A model generated the notes under the pieces. It was not told the origin of the DNA. It ran no database searches and saw only the letters and a program-made list of their open reading frames with translations. The translations under genes were made by a program, and so were the position numbers. From a virus: a DNA stretch of 23,174 nucleotides. This document shows positions 1 to 8,601 of this stretch, one piece after another. The number at the start of each line of letters is the position of its first letter. Positions within the stretch are counted from its first letter, which is position 1. The stretch covers positions 1 to 23,174 of IMG/VR virus record IMGVR_UViG_3300037010_000554; one strand, written 5' to 3'.

Positions 1-287
1 CTGCCACTGGCTGCGTGCTGCAACCGCTTAACATCAGCAGCAAGCTTGATATTTTCAGCATGTGCATCATCGATTGCTCTTGCTTTGATAGCATTATTCA
101 CCTCTATCGTAGTGTTTAACTGGTTAACATTGTGCTCTTTGTCTAGCGTCGCTTTAACTTGATTGCTGTAGGCTTCATTCCAAGTAGTATGAAGTTGTGC
201 AATTTCAGCGTTAAGCTTTAATCCATTTACATACCATCCAGCAAAGAAACTGATAGCCGCTGCTGTAATCATTTGGTAAAACCACAT
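1..287 (-). CDS. Rz-like inner-membrane spanin, partial (3' end beyond window)
   Basis: The gene starts with ATG at 287 and stays open to base 1, so about 95 residues are visible and the C-terminus is missing. The start overlaps the stop of the endolysin gene as ATGA. The N-terminus (MWFYQMITAAAISFFAGWY) is a single membrane anchor; the rest is charged, Ala/Lys/Glu-rich and predicted helical, which fits the periplasmic coiled coil of an i-spanin. Its place directly after holin and endolysin supports a role in disrupting the outer membrane at the last step of lysis. No separate o-spanin lipoprotein can be seen here; it could be embedded in or follow the missing part. Function is inferred from topology and position, not from a diagnostic motif. 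Confidence 0.72.
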   Translation of the reverse strand, partial: MWFYQMITAAAISFFAGWYVNGLKLNAEIAQLHTTWNEAYSNQVKATLDKEHNVNQLNTTIEVNNAIKARAIDDAHAENIKLAADVKRLQHAASG

Positions 288-904
288 CAATATCGCCCTT
301 CATATTTATTAGCACGACTATATACTAATCCAATGTAACCACGATTAATATCATATGGACTTTGGCCGTATCCCTTAAATGGTTTGTGGCTTTTAATACT
401 GCTTAACTCTACATTACCAAACCATATATTGGGGTTGCAGTTTGGTGACATGCTGCATTTTAAGCGTTCTTTACGTAGCCCACCAATGCCGCCATTATAA
501 GCAGATAACGCCATACGGTAATTATCATCTGGTGTTGCAGCGCCTTTGACCTCACTACTTAAATCTCGCATGTAGACGACCAATCCACGCAGCTGATAAT
601 TAGCTTGATAGGGATGATCAAATGACCAGTTTCCCCAGTTAATTTCTGGGTGTTTGGTTTTGATCTCCTCAATAGCATCAAAAGATTGTGTCTTGGTGAA
701 TTGGCTTAAGCCTACTCCCCATTCTCTGGCAGTCCTAAGCTCCGCATTTGGCGACCAGCATTTGGGGGATTTAAGCGAGGTACAACTTTCTTGCTCAACC
801 TGCCCTGCTAATAGGCTAGGATTATAGTGTTCATGCCAGTAGCTAACCTGTTCTTGTTTAAGAACTGGCAAGTATGTAAGCGCATTGACTGGCAAGGCAT
901 CCAT
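287..904 (-). CDS. SLT-type lytic transglycosylase / endolysin
   Basis: A 205-aa protein with the signature of the soluble lytic transglycosylase (goose-lysozyme-like) fold: a catalytic Glu in the VEQES motif (Glu39), the GVGLSQF segment at 63-69 corresponding to the GLMQ motif, and ALSAYNGG at 133-139 corresponding to the AYNAG motif. It would cleave the MurNAc-GlcNAc bond of peptidoglycan. There is no signal peptide, so it probably depends on the holin encoded just upstream for release. It starts 1 nt after the holin stop, and its own stop overlaps the spanin start. The position matches the N4 lysis gene (an N-acetylmuramidase), although the motifs here are of the transglycosylase type. Confidence 0.85.
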   Translation of the reverse strand: MDALPVNALTYLPVLKQEQVSYWHEHYNPSLLAGQVEQESCTSLKSPKCWSPNAELRTAREWGVGLSQFTKTQSFDAIEEIKTKHPEINWGNWSFDHPYQANYQLRGLVVYMRDLSSEVKGAATPDDNYRMALSAYNGGIGGLRKERLKCSMSPNCNPNIWFGNVELSSIKSHKPFKGYGQSPYDINRGYIGLVYSRANKYEGRY

Positions 905-905
905 A

Positions 906-1199
906 TCAGTGCCCTGCTGTCATAAGCATACTAATCATTATCGCAAAAGCGGCTACCATCAACGACGCGCCTAAAAAGACTAATCCGCTACCTGTCGATG
1001 ATAGGGATGCTTGTTCTGCCACATCGCCCATATCGATGTAAGGCAATAAGATTTTGCGGATAATATGCGTCAATCCAGCAACCAACATACCTAGCGACAG
1101 AACGCTAACAAATTCCAATAACAAGCTGGCGTTAACGGCATAAAGGAAGATAATAGCTGGAACAAATAACCAAAATAAGCGTTTATCAAAGTGTTTCAT
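906..1199 (-). CDS. Putative holin
   Basis: A 97-aa hydrophobic protein with a first long hydrophobic stretch at about 9-45 (possibly two membrane passes), a short charged connector with HIIRKILLPYIDMGD, and a final membrane segment at about 72-92. Size, membrane topology and position immediately before the transglycosylase fit a phage holin that forms membrane lesions to release the endolysin. The start is preceded by AAGGAAA at a suitable distance. The assignment rests on topology and context; no holin family motif was confirmed. Confidence 0.68.
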   Translation of the reverse strand: MKHFDKRLFWLFVPAIIFLYAVNASLLLEFVSVLSLGMLVAGLTHIIRKILLPYIDMGDVAEQASLSSTGSGLVFLGASLMVAAFAIMISMLMTAGH

Positions 1200-1222
1200 C
1201 TGTGTGTTTCCTTGTGTTTAAG

Positions 1223-1558
1223 TTAAAGGTGTTTAACCAGCAGCGCCATAGCTGGGGCGACAATAAGCGTTAGTACACCACCATACGCATAAAGGCGTGT
1301 TTTTGTCTCTCGATAGTCATCACGTAAGCTGTTTATCACTGTGTCCATCGTATCGATCTTTTTATTGACACGGCTGAATGTTTGTTCATTTTCCGTGCTA
1401 TTCCGTGATATTTCTCTGGTGAGCTCAGCAATACTATGTGATAGTGTCAAGTTGCTTTGTACCTGTTTTTCCATCGTCGTATCGAGCTTTGATAAGGTTT
1501 TATCAAGATGCGCAAAATCATTCTCTAAGCGCATGACACGCTGAGTTATATCATCCAT
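1223..1558 (-). CDS. Coiled-coil protein with C-terminal membrane anchor (XhlA-like)
   Basis: A 111-aa protein. Residues 1-85 are polar, heptad-like and helical (repeated Leu/Ile/Val with Lys/Glu/Asp), and residues about 90-110 form one hydrophobic membrane segment followed by KHL. This architecture resembles hemolysin XhlA-type proteins found in phage lysis cassettes, where they associate with the membrane. It lies 23 nt upstream of the holin gene and has a GGGA-type ribosome site. It may be an accessory lysis protein or an antiholin; the sequence does not distinguish these. Confidence 0.6.
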   Translation of the reverse strand: MDDITQRVMRLENDFAHLDKTLSKLDTTMEKQVQSNLTLSHSIAELTREISRNSTENEQTFSRVNKKIDTMDTVINSLRDDYRETKTRLYAYGGVLTLIVAPAMALLVKHL

Positions 1559-1593
1559 TTATTTTCCCGTCTTCTGCAAATAATTCATATTAG

Positions 1594-1887
1594 TTATACA
1601 CCTTCACTCTTCTTGCAGTGGTCTTTTTCCACCTTGTTCAACAACTTACATAGCCACACAGCCCAACATTCACGATCTATATTATCTTGACTATGGCGGT
1701 ATGCGCGGCTAGATATAGTTTCATCTGGATTGCCATTAAATGCGGCATTAGCTAACTGGTCTGCTGATACTGCTAATGTCCATGCGTGGTTTGGTGAAAA
1801 TACAGCAGCCCACGTATATTTAACAGCCCACCAAGCCACTGCCAGTAGAAGCAGTGGGAGTAAGGCAATAAGAGCTAATCTATTCAT
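1594..1887 (-). CDS. Small N-terminally membrane-anchored protein of the lysis region
   Basis: A 97-aa protein with a hydrophobic Leu-rich N-terminus (residues 2-31), then a soluble part with the segment NGNPDETISSRAYR at about 53-66 and a C-terminal WAVWLCKLLNKVEKDHCKK with two Cys. I recall small phage proteins containing a similar DETISSR segment in other tailed phages, but no function is established to my knowledge. The start overlaps the stop of the upstream gene as ATGA, so the two are translationally coupled. Probably an inner-membrane protein made late; a lysis-associated role is suggested only by position. Confidence 0.7.
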   Translation of the reverse strand: MNRLALIALLPLLLLAVAWWAVKYTWAAVFSPNHAWTLAVSADQLANAAFNGNPDETISSRAYRHSQDNIDRECWAVWLCKLLNKVEKDHCKKSEGV

Positions 1888-2528
1888 AGCTTACCAGCGT
1901 CAATAAAGAACTGATCTAACTGATTACCAGACAATCCTAGTTGAGTAGCTGCAGCGATTAGTAGTGGTGAAGTACGTTCGATTGATGTACTGAACTCCCA
2001 CCAGTCCTTAACGTCTTGGGTACACGCAGATACATAATCCTCTACAGCCTGGCGCATACCAATTGCTGTGAGTTGTAGGCGAACTTGACGAGGGGTGATG
2101 CTACTTACATACTGTTTGCTATATGGGTCGTACTTTGGCAACTGCGTCACAAAATCATCTACACTTGTAACAGGTGATTTCAACAATTCGTAGGCTTTAA
2201 CCCATACAGCATCTTGCCACATAATAAGGGATTCAGCTTCTGCCTTCCACGTACCGTTATTCAAAAACTGTACTACTTCTGAAAAGTTGCGATAGTCATG
2301 CTGCTGTGCTGTCTGATCAAGTAAAGAGTAAACAACTATTTTAGATTGCTGGGTAAGTTGCTCCTGAGTGGGAGCATCTAATGGAAACGGAGTATTACCA
2401 TCCGCAATCCAAGCTAGAATAGCTTCTCTTTCACTATTACCTGGAGCATCAGGAACTAACATGCTTCCATTCAGAACCCAACCCTTAGGTTGGGTTTTAA
2501 CTGATATGATTTCAATTGTACTTAACAT
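1884..2528 (-). CDS. Tail-fibre assembly / chaperone-like protein
   Basis: A 214-aa protein directly downstream of the tail fibre gene. The N-terminal part (about 25-55) carries the REAILAWIADGNTPFP pattern common at the start of phage tail-fibre assembly proteins, and the C-terminal half has ITPRQVRLQLTAIG followed by a conserved helical tail, also typical of proteins encoded after fibres. The ribosome site GAGGGAG precedes the ATG. It is likely a chaperone for folding or attaching the fibre, or a small accessory fibre protein. The call is by pattern and position. Confidence 0.55.
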   Translation of the reverse strand: MLSTIEIISVKTQPKGWVLNGSMLVPDAPGNSEREAILAWIADGNTPFPLDAPTQEQLTQQSKIVVYSLLDQTAQQHDYRNFSEVVQFLNNGTWKAEAESLIMWQDAVWVKAYELLKSPVTSVDDFVTQLPKYDPYSKQYVSSITPRQVRLQLTAIGMRQAVEDYVSACTQDVKDWWEFSTSIERTSPLLIAAATQLGLSGNQLDQFFIDAGKL

Positions 2529-2543
2529 TGTTTAATCTCCCTC

Positions 2544-2554
2544 TTTTTTTTTTT
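2544..2554. repeat. Homopolymer run of 11 T (A on the coding strand)
   Basis: Eleven consecutive T on the plus strand, read as 11 A in the leftward transcript. The run includes the last two bases of the tail fibre stop codon and ends just before the GAGGGAG ribosome site of the chaperone-like gene. Such a run is prone to length change, which would alter the spacing between fibre stop and the next ribosome site rather than a reading frame. Confidence 0.9.
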
Positions 2555-3923
2555 ATAGTTCTGCTGATGCAGTCCAGTTTATTGTAAAATAGCACTGACC
2601 AGATCCACTAGATTGAACATATGCAGATACAGCATTAGTAGATATTAAATCGACAATACCTGATCCAGAAGACACATTATGTGAATCACTTCCAAGAGTA
2701 GAACTTACAGACGGCGGAATTCTTTTTCTTGTTAGAAAGAAATAAGAAGCAGGCATGGGGTCATTTTGAGCTGAGGCGACACCCCACCATCTAATAGATC
2801 CGCTTTCATAGTATCTCGCGCAAGCCTCAATTTCTCCACCGAACTCACCGTCATAAGGATGCCAGCCGTTGGTAGCAATTGGACCGTCTTCGAGTTTTAC
2901 TTGAGCAATATCAAATGTACCTGATTGTTGGCCTAAGCCAGCAGTATCTCCATTAATGTCACTACCAGCATCAAACCAAAAGGCTAAGACAGTAGATGAA
3001 GTTTGTGGGCCATCTGTTCCAAGTGTTCTTCCAATAATAGAGGGCATAGTAAGGGTAATTACTTTCTTTTGCCAAGTTGTAGTTAGTGGTACTTGTTGTG
3101 CTTCGATAGAATACACGGTCGCACTAGGGCTTCCGCCAGAGCCGGGCTGTTGCCAAAACTCAATCGCAATATTTTTATTAGCATCTGCTTTAGCCCAGAA
3201 TGATAAAGTTACTTGTTTTCCAGATAGCAAAGCGACATTCTCAATTGGCTGCCACTTAAAAACATAGTTACTAGCACCAGCCACGCTATTGACGACGGTT
3301 CTGCTAAAATACGTTGCATTAAATAGTGCTCTTTCTGTATCTCCGCACACCACTTGTGAATGTGTTTTAGTTGAGCCCTGGGAAAAATTACTCCACCTAC
3401 TATCAGACCCATACCCGCTTGTAATCTGACTTGTACCGTAATCCCACTTATCGAAATTACCGTTGATCAGATAATTTCTTCGACCACCTTTCTCTCCTAC
3501 AACAAACGCAGTTGTGGCTAACTGGGTAGTGTTCGTACCTGCTGAGGCGGTTGGTGCAGTAGGCGTGCCAGTCAGTATCGGTGATGCTAGGGGGGCTTTT
3601 GCATCCAACTGTGTCTGTACGCTAGTCATTGCTCCAGCCGTTAGACGCATCTCTACGCGATTACCAGCAGCAAATGATCCAGCAGTAGTACCTTCTTGTG
3701 CGCGTACTACAGTTACTGTTGTACCACCACTAGTCCCTGTGCTAGTGACTTTTACAATTTCCCAACCACTTTCAGTAGCACCTGATTTATTAAATAAGGT
3801 AAGTAAAAAATAGTCTGGTGCAGTTAGTGCCGGTAGATCGGTGCCTAAAACAAATGTAGTATCTGTTGTGGATACAGCGTTAACCAGTGTAGTTGCATAG
3901 TTGTTAATAAACTTGGTACTCAT
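2553..3923 (-). CDS. Tail fibre / receptor-binding protein
   Basis: A 456-aa protein. Residues 1-110 form an N-terminal attachment-like region (begins MSTKFINNYATTLVNAVS and includes an Ala/Thr-rich stretch), followed by a phage fibre repeat-like segment with PLASPILTGTPTAPTA (about 112-127) and QLATTAFV (about 134-141). After RRNYLINGNFDKW (about 148-160) comes a beta-rich region resembling carbohydrate-binding modules found in fibres (VTLSFWAKA, DIAQVKLEDG, WHPYDGEF). The C-terminal ~90 residues probably carry the host-contact tip. It overlaps the next upstream gene by ATGA and is followed by a chaperone-like gene, a common fibre-plus-chaperone pair. It is the most probable host-range determinant in the window. 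Confidence 0.82.
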   Translation of the reverse strand: MSTKFINNYATTLVNAVSTTDTTFVLGTDLPALTAPDYFLLTLFNKSGATESGWEIVKVTSTGTSGGTTVTVVRAQEGTTAGSFAAGNRVEMRLTAGAMTSVQTQLDAKAPLASPILTGTPTAPTASAGTNTTQLATTAFVVGEKGGRRNYLINGNFDKWDYGTSQITSGYGSDSRWSNFSQGSTKTHSQVVCGDTERALFNATYFSRTVVNSVAGASNYVFKWQPIENVALLSGKQVTLSFWAKADANKNIAIEFWQQPGSGGSPSATVYSIEAQQVPLTTTWQKKVITLTMPSIIGRTLGTDGPQTSSTVLAFWFDAGSDINGDTAGLGQQSGTFDIAQVKLEDGPIATNGWHPYDGEFGGEIEACARYYESGSIRWWGVASAQNDPMPASYFFLTRKRIPPSVSSTLGSDSHNVSSGSGIVDLISTNAVSAYVQSSGSGQCYFTINWTASAEL

Positions 3924-4219
3924 GCTTTAACCTTTAATTTCATATCTGGCCATCTAACGCCATCTTGGTTGATCGGGTCGAATGTCACTAAATGACATTT
4001 ATAACTGCCTACCTCTGTAGGAGCAAAGGTCATGCCGATACTAATTTCCACAATGCCATCTTGTTTCTCGACAAATAGGGACTGATCAGTAATAGTACGT
4101 AAACCCTCAATGACAAATGCATATTGATTAACTGCCATTAAACTCTCTGCTACGCCACCACGAGTCAGGCGTAGAGAGAAAGTATTATCACGACCTTGGT
4201 AAATAGCTTCTACTATCAT
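3920..4219 (-). CDS. Small structural protein upstream of the tail fibre, unknown
   Basis: A 99-aa protein with alternating hydrophobic beta-type segments (TFSLRLTRGG, YAFVIEGL, GIVEISIGMTFA, YKCHLVTFD, MKLKVKA) and no membrane segment, suggesting a compact beta-sandwich. It sits between two fibre-region genes, overlapping the fibre start by 4 nt, so it is likely a virion appendage or fibre-adapter component. No family was recognised. Confidence 0.7.
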   Translation of the reverse strand: MIVEAIYQGRDNTFSLRLTRGGVAESLMAVNQYAFVIEGLRTITDQSLFVEKQDGIVEISIGMTFAPTEVGSYKCHLVTFDPINQDGVRWPDMKLKVKA

Positions 4220-4221
4220 AG

Positions 4222-4644
4222 TTAGTCATTGATCTGATAGTACAGCTGTGAAATTGTTACACTAGCACCAACACCTGTTACTGTTTTACCAGTACCATAA
4301 TCTTTTACTAACAGGATGCTACCTGTGTTGTCTGCTGTAGTAGTTAGAACAGCCCATCGTAATGTTCCCCAATTATCTGCTGTGGTTGTCCACGTCTGGT
4401 TAGCAAGAATAACTTGCCAGCCACCAGTACCAGCTTGTACTGTCCAGTTAGCAGCGGTTAGTGTTTTAGCTGCATACCCAGAACCAGCTTGTTCTAACGA
4501 TGCAATATCAGTGAGTGCAGTTGCTTCTACGATATTAGCATTATCTGTGTATAAGCGCAAAAACAACTGAGTAGGTGCTGCAGTACCCTTAAAGTAAGCT
4601 TTAAGTGTACCATCACGAAGTTCCTGTGAAACAAAACTAGACAT
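4222..4644 (-). CDS. Beta-rich tail appendage protein, unknown
   Basis: A 140-aa protein, Thr/Ala/Gly-rich with predicted beta strands. It begins MSSFVSQELRDGTLKAYFKG and contains PTQLFLRLYTDN and NWGTLRWAVLTTTADNTGSILLVKD. The composition and the position inside the fibre cluster suggest a structural protein at the tail or a fibre component. The start ATG follows the TAA of the upstream gene directly (TAAATG), showing tight coupling. No enzymatic motif seen. Confidence 0.7.
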   Translation of the reverse strand: MSSFVSQELRDGTLKAYFKGTAAPTQLFLRLYTDNANIVEATALTDIASLEQAGSGYAAKTLTAANWTVQAGTGGWQVILANQTWTTTADNWGTLRWAVLTTTADNTGSILLVKDYGTGKTVTGVGASVTISQLYYQIND

Positions 4645-5355
4645 TTATGAATCTCCTATAGGCGTGTTTATTTCTAAGATAAGTGTAGCAGATTCTATTG
4701 CTAATTGCCACGTATTATGTAACATATCTCCATAATATGAAGATATATCTGTATCAGTTAACCTCCAAGTAGAGGTAATTCCACCAACGAAAGTCAGTGA
4801 TAGTCCTGCCGATAAGGTTTCCGACTGTGAAATACCACCATTAACAACGCAGCCTATAAGTAACGTAATATCTTCACCAGTATTACTAGTACCATTTAAC
4901 GTACCGTAGTTAACTATACAGGTATTAAGCGCACCGTAATAACCTAATAGATCATTATGTGGGAGCGCCCAATCATAAGCAACACCGCCAACAAGAGTCC
5001 TAGATAGTCCAGCATATAAGGTTTCCGACTGTGAAATACCACCATTAACAACGCAACTTATAATATACTTACTACCAATACCGAATGTTCTAGCTAACCC
5101 TCCAGATAGAACATCACTGAGGATATTATTAGCTTTAAGAGTCCAGCTGGAAATAACTCCATCAGATAGCACATCACTAAATGCGCAATTAGCCTTAAGC
5201 GTCCAACTAGCGTCGACTCCACCAACTAGAATATTACTGAAGATACCATCAGCTTTAAACACATAGTCAGAAATGACCCCATCAAGTAGTGTAGCATCTT
5301 CATCGGTACTGCTAGTACCATTTAATGTACCAGTGTTAAGCGCACCATAATTCAT
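4645..5355 (-). CDS. Repeat-containing tail appendage protein
   Basis: A 236-aa protein built from internal repeats: the N-terminal NYGALNTGTLNGTSSTDEDA recurs in altered form at about 138-160 (YGALNTCIVNYGTLNGTSNT); three copies of a unit with xxWTLKANxxxSDVLSxG lie at about 30-90; and VVNGGISQSETLxAGLS occurs twice (about 102-118 and 168-184). These units predict a beta-solenoid-like or multi-blade structure. Position after the adaptor gene corresponds to the N4 appendage region. The ATG overlaps the stop of the upstream gene (TATGA) and AAGGA precedes it. Repeat number could change by recombination. Confidence 0.72.
   Translation of the reverse strand: MNYGALNTGTLNGTSSTDEDATLLDGVISDYVFKADGIFSNILVGGVDASWTLKANCAFSDVLSDGVISSWTLKANNILSDVLSGGLARTFGIGSKYIISCVVNGGISQSETLYAGLSRTLVGGVAYDWALPHNDLLGYYGALNTCIVNYGTLNGTSNTGEDITLLIGCVVNGGISQSETLSAGLSLTFVGGITSTWRLTDTDISSYYGDMLHNTWQLAIESATLILEINTPIGDS
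4812..4851. repeat. 40-bp perfect direct repeat, copy 1
   Basis: Identical over 40 bases to 5016-5055, both inside the appendage gene; encodes the VVNGGISQSETL segment. The flanks diverge quickly, so the identity may reflect recent duplication or gene conversion. Confidence 0.92.
5016..5055. repeat. 40-bp perfect direct repeat, copy 2
   Basis: Second copy of the 40-base repeat at 4812-4851. Start-to-start distance is 204 bp, a multiple of three, so recombination between copies would delete or add 68 codons in frame. Confidence 0.92.
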
Positions 5356-6050
5356 ACAAATCCTTTAGTCCATAGTCTGTATACATCAAAACTATCGTAG
5401 TTGTACATTGTATCTACTATACTCTCCAACTCTATGCATAATGCTTCATACTTCTTTAAGTACCCAACACCCTCATCACCTACCGGAGTAACGCTACGAA
5501 TAGAAGAATATCCCCTATATGCTACATACATCCGTAATGCTTCTAGGAACATCACATTCAGAGGGATATTATCTTCCAACCCTACACTCTTAGGAGATGT
5601 AGTGTAATTAATATAAATAGATACTACCTTATCCTCATTCTTACCACTTACTACAAACGTGTTATAGGCAATAGTCCTCAAAAACAATTTATTATAGCTA
5701 TTCTGTGAGAATAGGAACTCAATATTCTTATCATCTACTGGTATATCGAGGTACTTATCGGTAGTAACACCTACAACTGATAACGCTGTATCAGGTAGTT
5801 TAATCTGTGCCGATTCCATCATACTTTCAGTGTACGTATCATAAGGCTCTACATCAGCTTCATATGTATCTACCTGCAAGGGAAACTTTTTGTATAATGA
5901 TACTAGTCCTTGATTAACAAAGCTAATCATAGTACTCATATTCTCATTCTGTTCTTCGGTATCAGTAGGTAAGCCTGTACCGACATCCCGCAAAGTGATC
6001 TGTCTTAAATCACTATTTGCTATATCTTTTATGAAGTCTATTACTTTCAT
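5352..6050 (-). CDS. Head-tail adaptor-like protein (N4 gp67-like by position)
   Basis: A 232-aa protein when read from the ATG at 6050, which has AAGGAT five bases upstream; an in-frame GTG at 6077 would add nine residues but has no good ribosome site. The sequence is mixed alpha/beta: helices near the start (MKVIDFIKDI), a strand-rich middle (TALSVVGVTTDKYLDIP, VSIYINYTTSP) and helices with NVMFLEALRMYVAYRG. Helical ends with a beta core and an immediate position downstream of the large terminase match the adaptor/neck protein of N4-like phages (N4 gp67, about 30 kDa). No motif proves it. Confidence 0.62.
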   Translation of the reverse strand: MKVIDFIKDIANSDLRQITLRDVGTGLPTDTEEQNENMSTMISFVNQGLVSLYKKFPLQVDTYEADVEPYDTYTESMMESAQIKLPDTALSVVGVTTDKYLDIPVDDKNIEFLFSQNSYNKLFLRTIAYNTFVVSGKNEDKVVSIYINYTTSPKSVGLEDNIPLNVMFLEALRMYVAYRGYSSIRSVTPVGDEGVGYLKKYEALCIELESIVDTMYNYDSFDVYRLWTKGFV

Positions 6051-6100
6051 AGCTATCCTTATACTTTGACCTACCACAACCTATCATAGTATAACACAAA

Positions 6101-7819
6101 CTAGAATACCGTACTACCGGGTTTACTAGTTTCTTTATCATCTAGATCACCAGTCCAGATCATACCATCCTCATCCACTACACTATGACCTTCATATTGT
6201 ATTTCACCACTACCAGCTATAATATCTATAAGACCTAATTGACTAACCACATCACAGAAGTCATCATGATCACTGAACCCTGTATGTGTAGCACCTCTCA
6301 ATTGCTTTAGTGCTTCCTTCATATCAGGTGAGTCTTTCAGCTCATTAGGGAAATATATCTTACCATTCTGGAACTGTGGTACCATATACCTGAACCTCTC
6401 ATGTTTACTACCAGCATTCCTACTCCTGATACCCTCCTTACTGCCTGTAGCACCCTTCTGCCTTGCGAATGTGAAGTACCTATTAGTAACCATCATCTTC
6501 TGCTTCAGGGCGTGCATATGCAGCAGCTGCTGACCATCTACCTCAATACCTGTTTCAACTACTCTACCACCTTTGCCCCACGACATAACCAACCTAAACA
6601 ACGAATTGTGTTGATCATCGATATCCATCTTCTGTAGTACTAAATCTAGTAGATAGTAATCCCAGTTGCTACTAACAGCCCATACACCTATCCCGCAGAA
6701 GTCACTGCTAGCAGCACTGGTAGTAGTTAAGTCAGTAGTAATATACAAGCTATATCCACCTAAATTTGGTAACAGTAGTTTCCTGTCATACCACTGAATC
6801 AAGTTATCAGGAACTAATCTGTCCTCCTCATTACTAACCCTAAGCATCAACTCCTGGTTAAACGACCTAGTAGAACCTGTAGCCACAGCATCTAGGTACC
6901 TATCCATAACACTGGTGTAGTCATGCATATCAGGCCACAAACCTACGAAGTTTTCCTTATGCATACCTTCATATATCTCTTTGCATATCGGTGTAACCAG
7001 CGGTGTAAAACCGCCACTCTCTACCATCATATATACAGGATCTCTCTTATGGAATGGTGTGTTAACTAGTACGAACTGTGTATTCTTAGCTCTCATGGCA
7101 TTCTTAGCATCACTAGTTAGAGCAGTTATCACGTTATGCATGATAGTATCAGAGTAAGCATCAGCCTCGTTCTTAATCGTATCATCACCGATAATCAATC
7201 CATAGCGGTCACTAGTCACCGGGTTTCGTGAACCTGAACGAATACCACCACCCTGCACACCCTTGAACTTGATAAGCATGTGCCTCTTCTCAATAGGCTC
7301 AGTACCCTTCCTAACCAGTTCCACTTCACTCTCTGTACTCCTAATCGTCTCGAACCACTGCTTAGCAAACAGACTCTTCTCCAGCACACCACCCATCAAC
7401 TTAGCCTGATCCCTAGCACCACCTTGTTGACTATCTGATAGAATCAGAATATGACTAAGTGGACCAGTAGCTGGAAGACTACCTCTTATAGCAGCCACAA
7501 TCGGGTAGAACAACGTAGTAATAGTAGATTTAGCGGAACCGCGTGTAGAGATAATACCTACCTGCCTTGGGTTAATCGTAATCAAGTCTTGTATATCTTT
7601 CGGGTACGGGAACTGTTCTTTAGTTAGGTTACCATACAGCATATCTATGATGAAGTAATGGAACTTAGGGTTGGGTACTTCGAAGTCCTCTCCATAGAAC
7701 ACCCTAATCAAGTTAAAGAACTCTAGTGCATCAGTAGACGGTGTATAGTTACTAAACGTCAAATCTACATTATCTAGTGCATAGTCAATATCAAATCTCT
7801 CACGCTTCACTGTAGTCAC
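6101..7819 (-). CDS. Terminase large subunit
   Basis: The DNA-packaging motor, up to 572 aa. ATPase domain: Walker A-like STRGSAKST at 91-99 and Walker B LIIGDD at 208-213. C-terminal RNase H-like nuclease: first acidic residue in TTDLTT (Asp363), Glu in RVVETGIEVDG (Glu422 or Glu426) and the last in DHDDFCD (517-523). It would cut concatemers and drive DNA into the prohead. The GTG at 7819 gives the numbering used here, but GGAGG touches it; the GTG at 7810, three codons later, is better spaced and may be the true start. The 5' end overlaps the upstream gene by about 20 nt. Placement followed by an adaptor-like gene matches N4 gp68. Confidence 0.93.
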   Translation of the reverse strand: MTTVKRERFDIDYALDNVDLTFSNYTPSTDALEFFNLIRVFYGEDFEVPNPKFHYFIIDMLYGNLTKEQFPYPKDIQDLITINPRQVGIISTRGSAKSTITTLFYPIVAAIRGSLPATGPLSHILILSDSQQGGARDQAKLMGGVLEKSLFAKQWFETIRSTESEVELVRKGTEPIEKRHMLIKFKGVQGGGIRSGSRNPVTSDRYGLIIGDDTIKNEADAYSDTIMHNVITALTSDAKNAMRAKNTQFVLVNTPFHKRDPVYMMVESGGFTPLVTPICKEIYEGMHKENFVGLWPDMHDYTSVMDRYLDAVATGSTRSFNQELMLRVSNEEDRLVPDNLIQWYDRKLLLPNLGGYSLYITTDLTTTSAASSDFCGIGVWAVSSNWDYYLLDLVLQKMDIDDQHNSLFRLVMSWGKGGRVVETGIEVDGQQLLHMHALKQKMMVTNRYFTFARQKGATGSKEGIRSRNAGSKHERFRYMVPQFQNGKIYFPNELKDSPDMKEALKQLRGATHTGFSDHDDFCDVVSQLGLIDIIAGSGEIQYEGHSVVDEDGMIWTGDLDDKETSKPGSTVF

Positions 7820-8522
7820 CCTCCACTATATTCAAACTAATACCAGTCTTCTGTACATCCCTAATGTCATACCCACCTTCCAGTAACCGCTTCTGATTAA
7901 CCGCCAACTGAGCTAACTGCTCATTCAGTTTCTCTTGCATACTCATAGCTTCTGAACCTAACCCAATACCTAGTTCAATCTTCATATTCTCTGGTCCTTT
8001 AGTTGCAGCCAGTAACTCTTTAGCAGCATTAATCTTGTCTCTATCCTGCTTAGCTGTCTGCATAAGTGTAGCTAGTATCCCAATCGCCTTGTATCTAGCA
8101 CCGGTGAACATCATATCTAGTGGAATCTGACTCAGCGTAAGAATGTCTACTACTAGTTTACTTCTCCTATATCTACTAGCAGCACTAGTTAACTCTGAGT
8201 ACCCTATGGCAGTAGTATCCAACGTCATCCTCTGCTGTACAAACTCTCTATGAATGAACGTTTTCTTGTATGCTTCAGTGTAGTTATCGTCTAGTGATAC
8301 CATATATGCACAGAATCTAACTGCATTCACATAGTCAGAGATAGATGCCTTATGCTTTGTCATCACAGACTCATATGTAGTCAGCGACTGCAGTAGCGTC
8401 TCACCTTGGAACTCTGCCTCGTTCTGTGATGCATTGATAAGCTCAATGACTTCTTCTGTTATCGCATTTTTTCTTGACGGAAGTGCTTTCTGCATTAGTT
8501 CCATCGTAACTATATTTGCCAT
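7800..8522 (-). CDS. Putative terminase small subunit
   Basis: A 240-aa, mostly helical protein. The central and C-terminal part (about 140-180), with IGILATLMQTAKQDRDKINAAKELLAATKGPE, is of the type seen in phage small terminase subunits, and the tail (about 190-215) is a coiled-coil segment with MQEKLNEQLAQLAVNQKRLL. It overlaps the large terminase gene. A small subunit would recognise the packaging site and load the large subunit. In N4 the gene before the large terminase is gp69, whose function I do not recall as proven, so the call is inference. AAGG precedes the ATG. Confidence 0.6.
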   Translation of the reverse strand: MANIVTMELMQKALPSRKNAITEEVIELINASQNEAEFQGETLLQSLTTYESVMTKHKASISDYVNAVRFCAYMVSLDDNYTEAYKKTFIHREFVQQRMTLDTTAIGYSELTSAASRYRRSKLVVDILTLSQIPLDMMFTGARYKAIGILATLMQTAKQDRDKINAAKELLAATKGPENMKIELGIGLGSEAMSMQEKLNEQLAQLAVNQKRLLEGGYDIRDVQKTGISLNIVEGDYSEA

Positions 8523-8601
8523 AGTTTACCTTACTGTACTTTGTTCATTTAATTATCTATTGATTTACAACACATTTTTACCAACATGTTGTACGCTATT
8601 C

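Noticed and set aside
8523-8601. Late promoter candidate (TTGTAG ... TATAAG) on the minus strand with an ACAACA/TGTTGT dyad
   Set aside because: Matches to the -35 and -10 boxes are weak and spacing is unclear, so it is not called as a feature.
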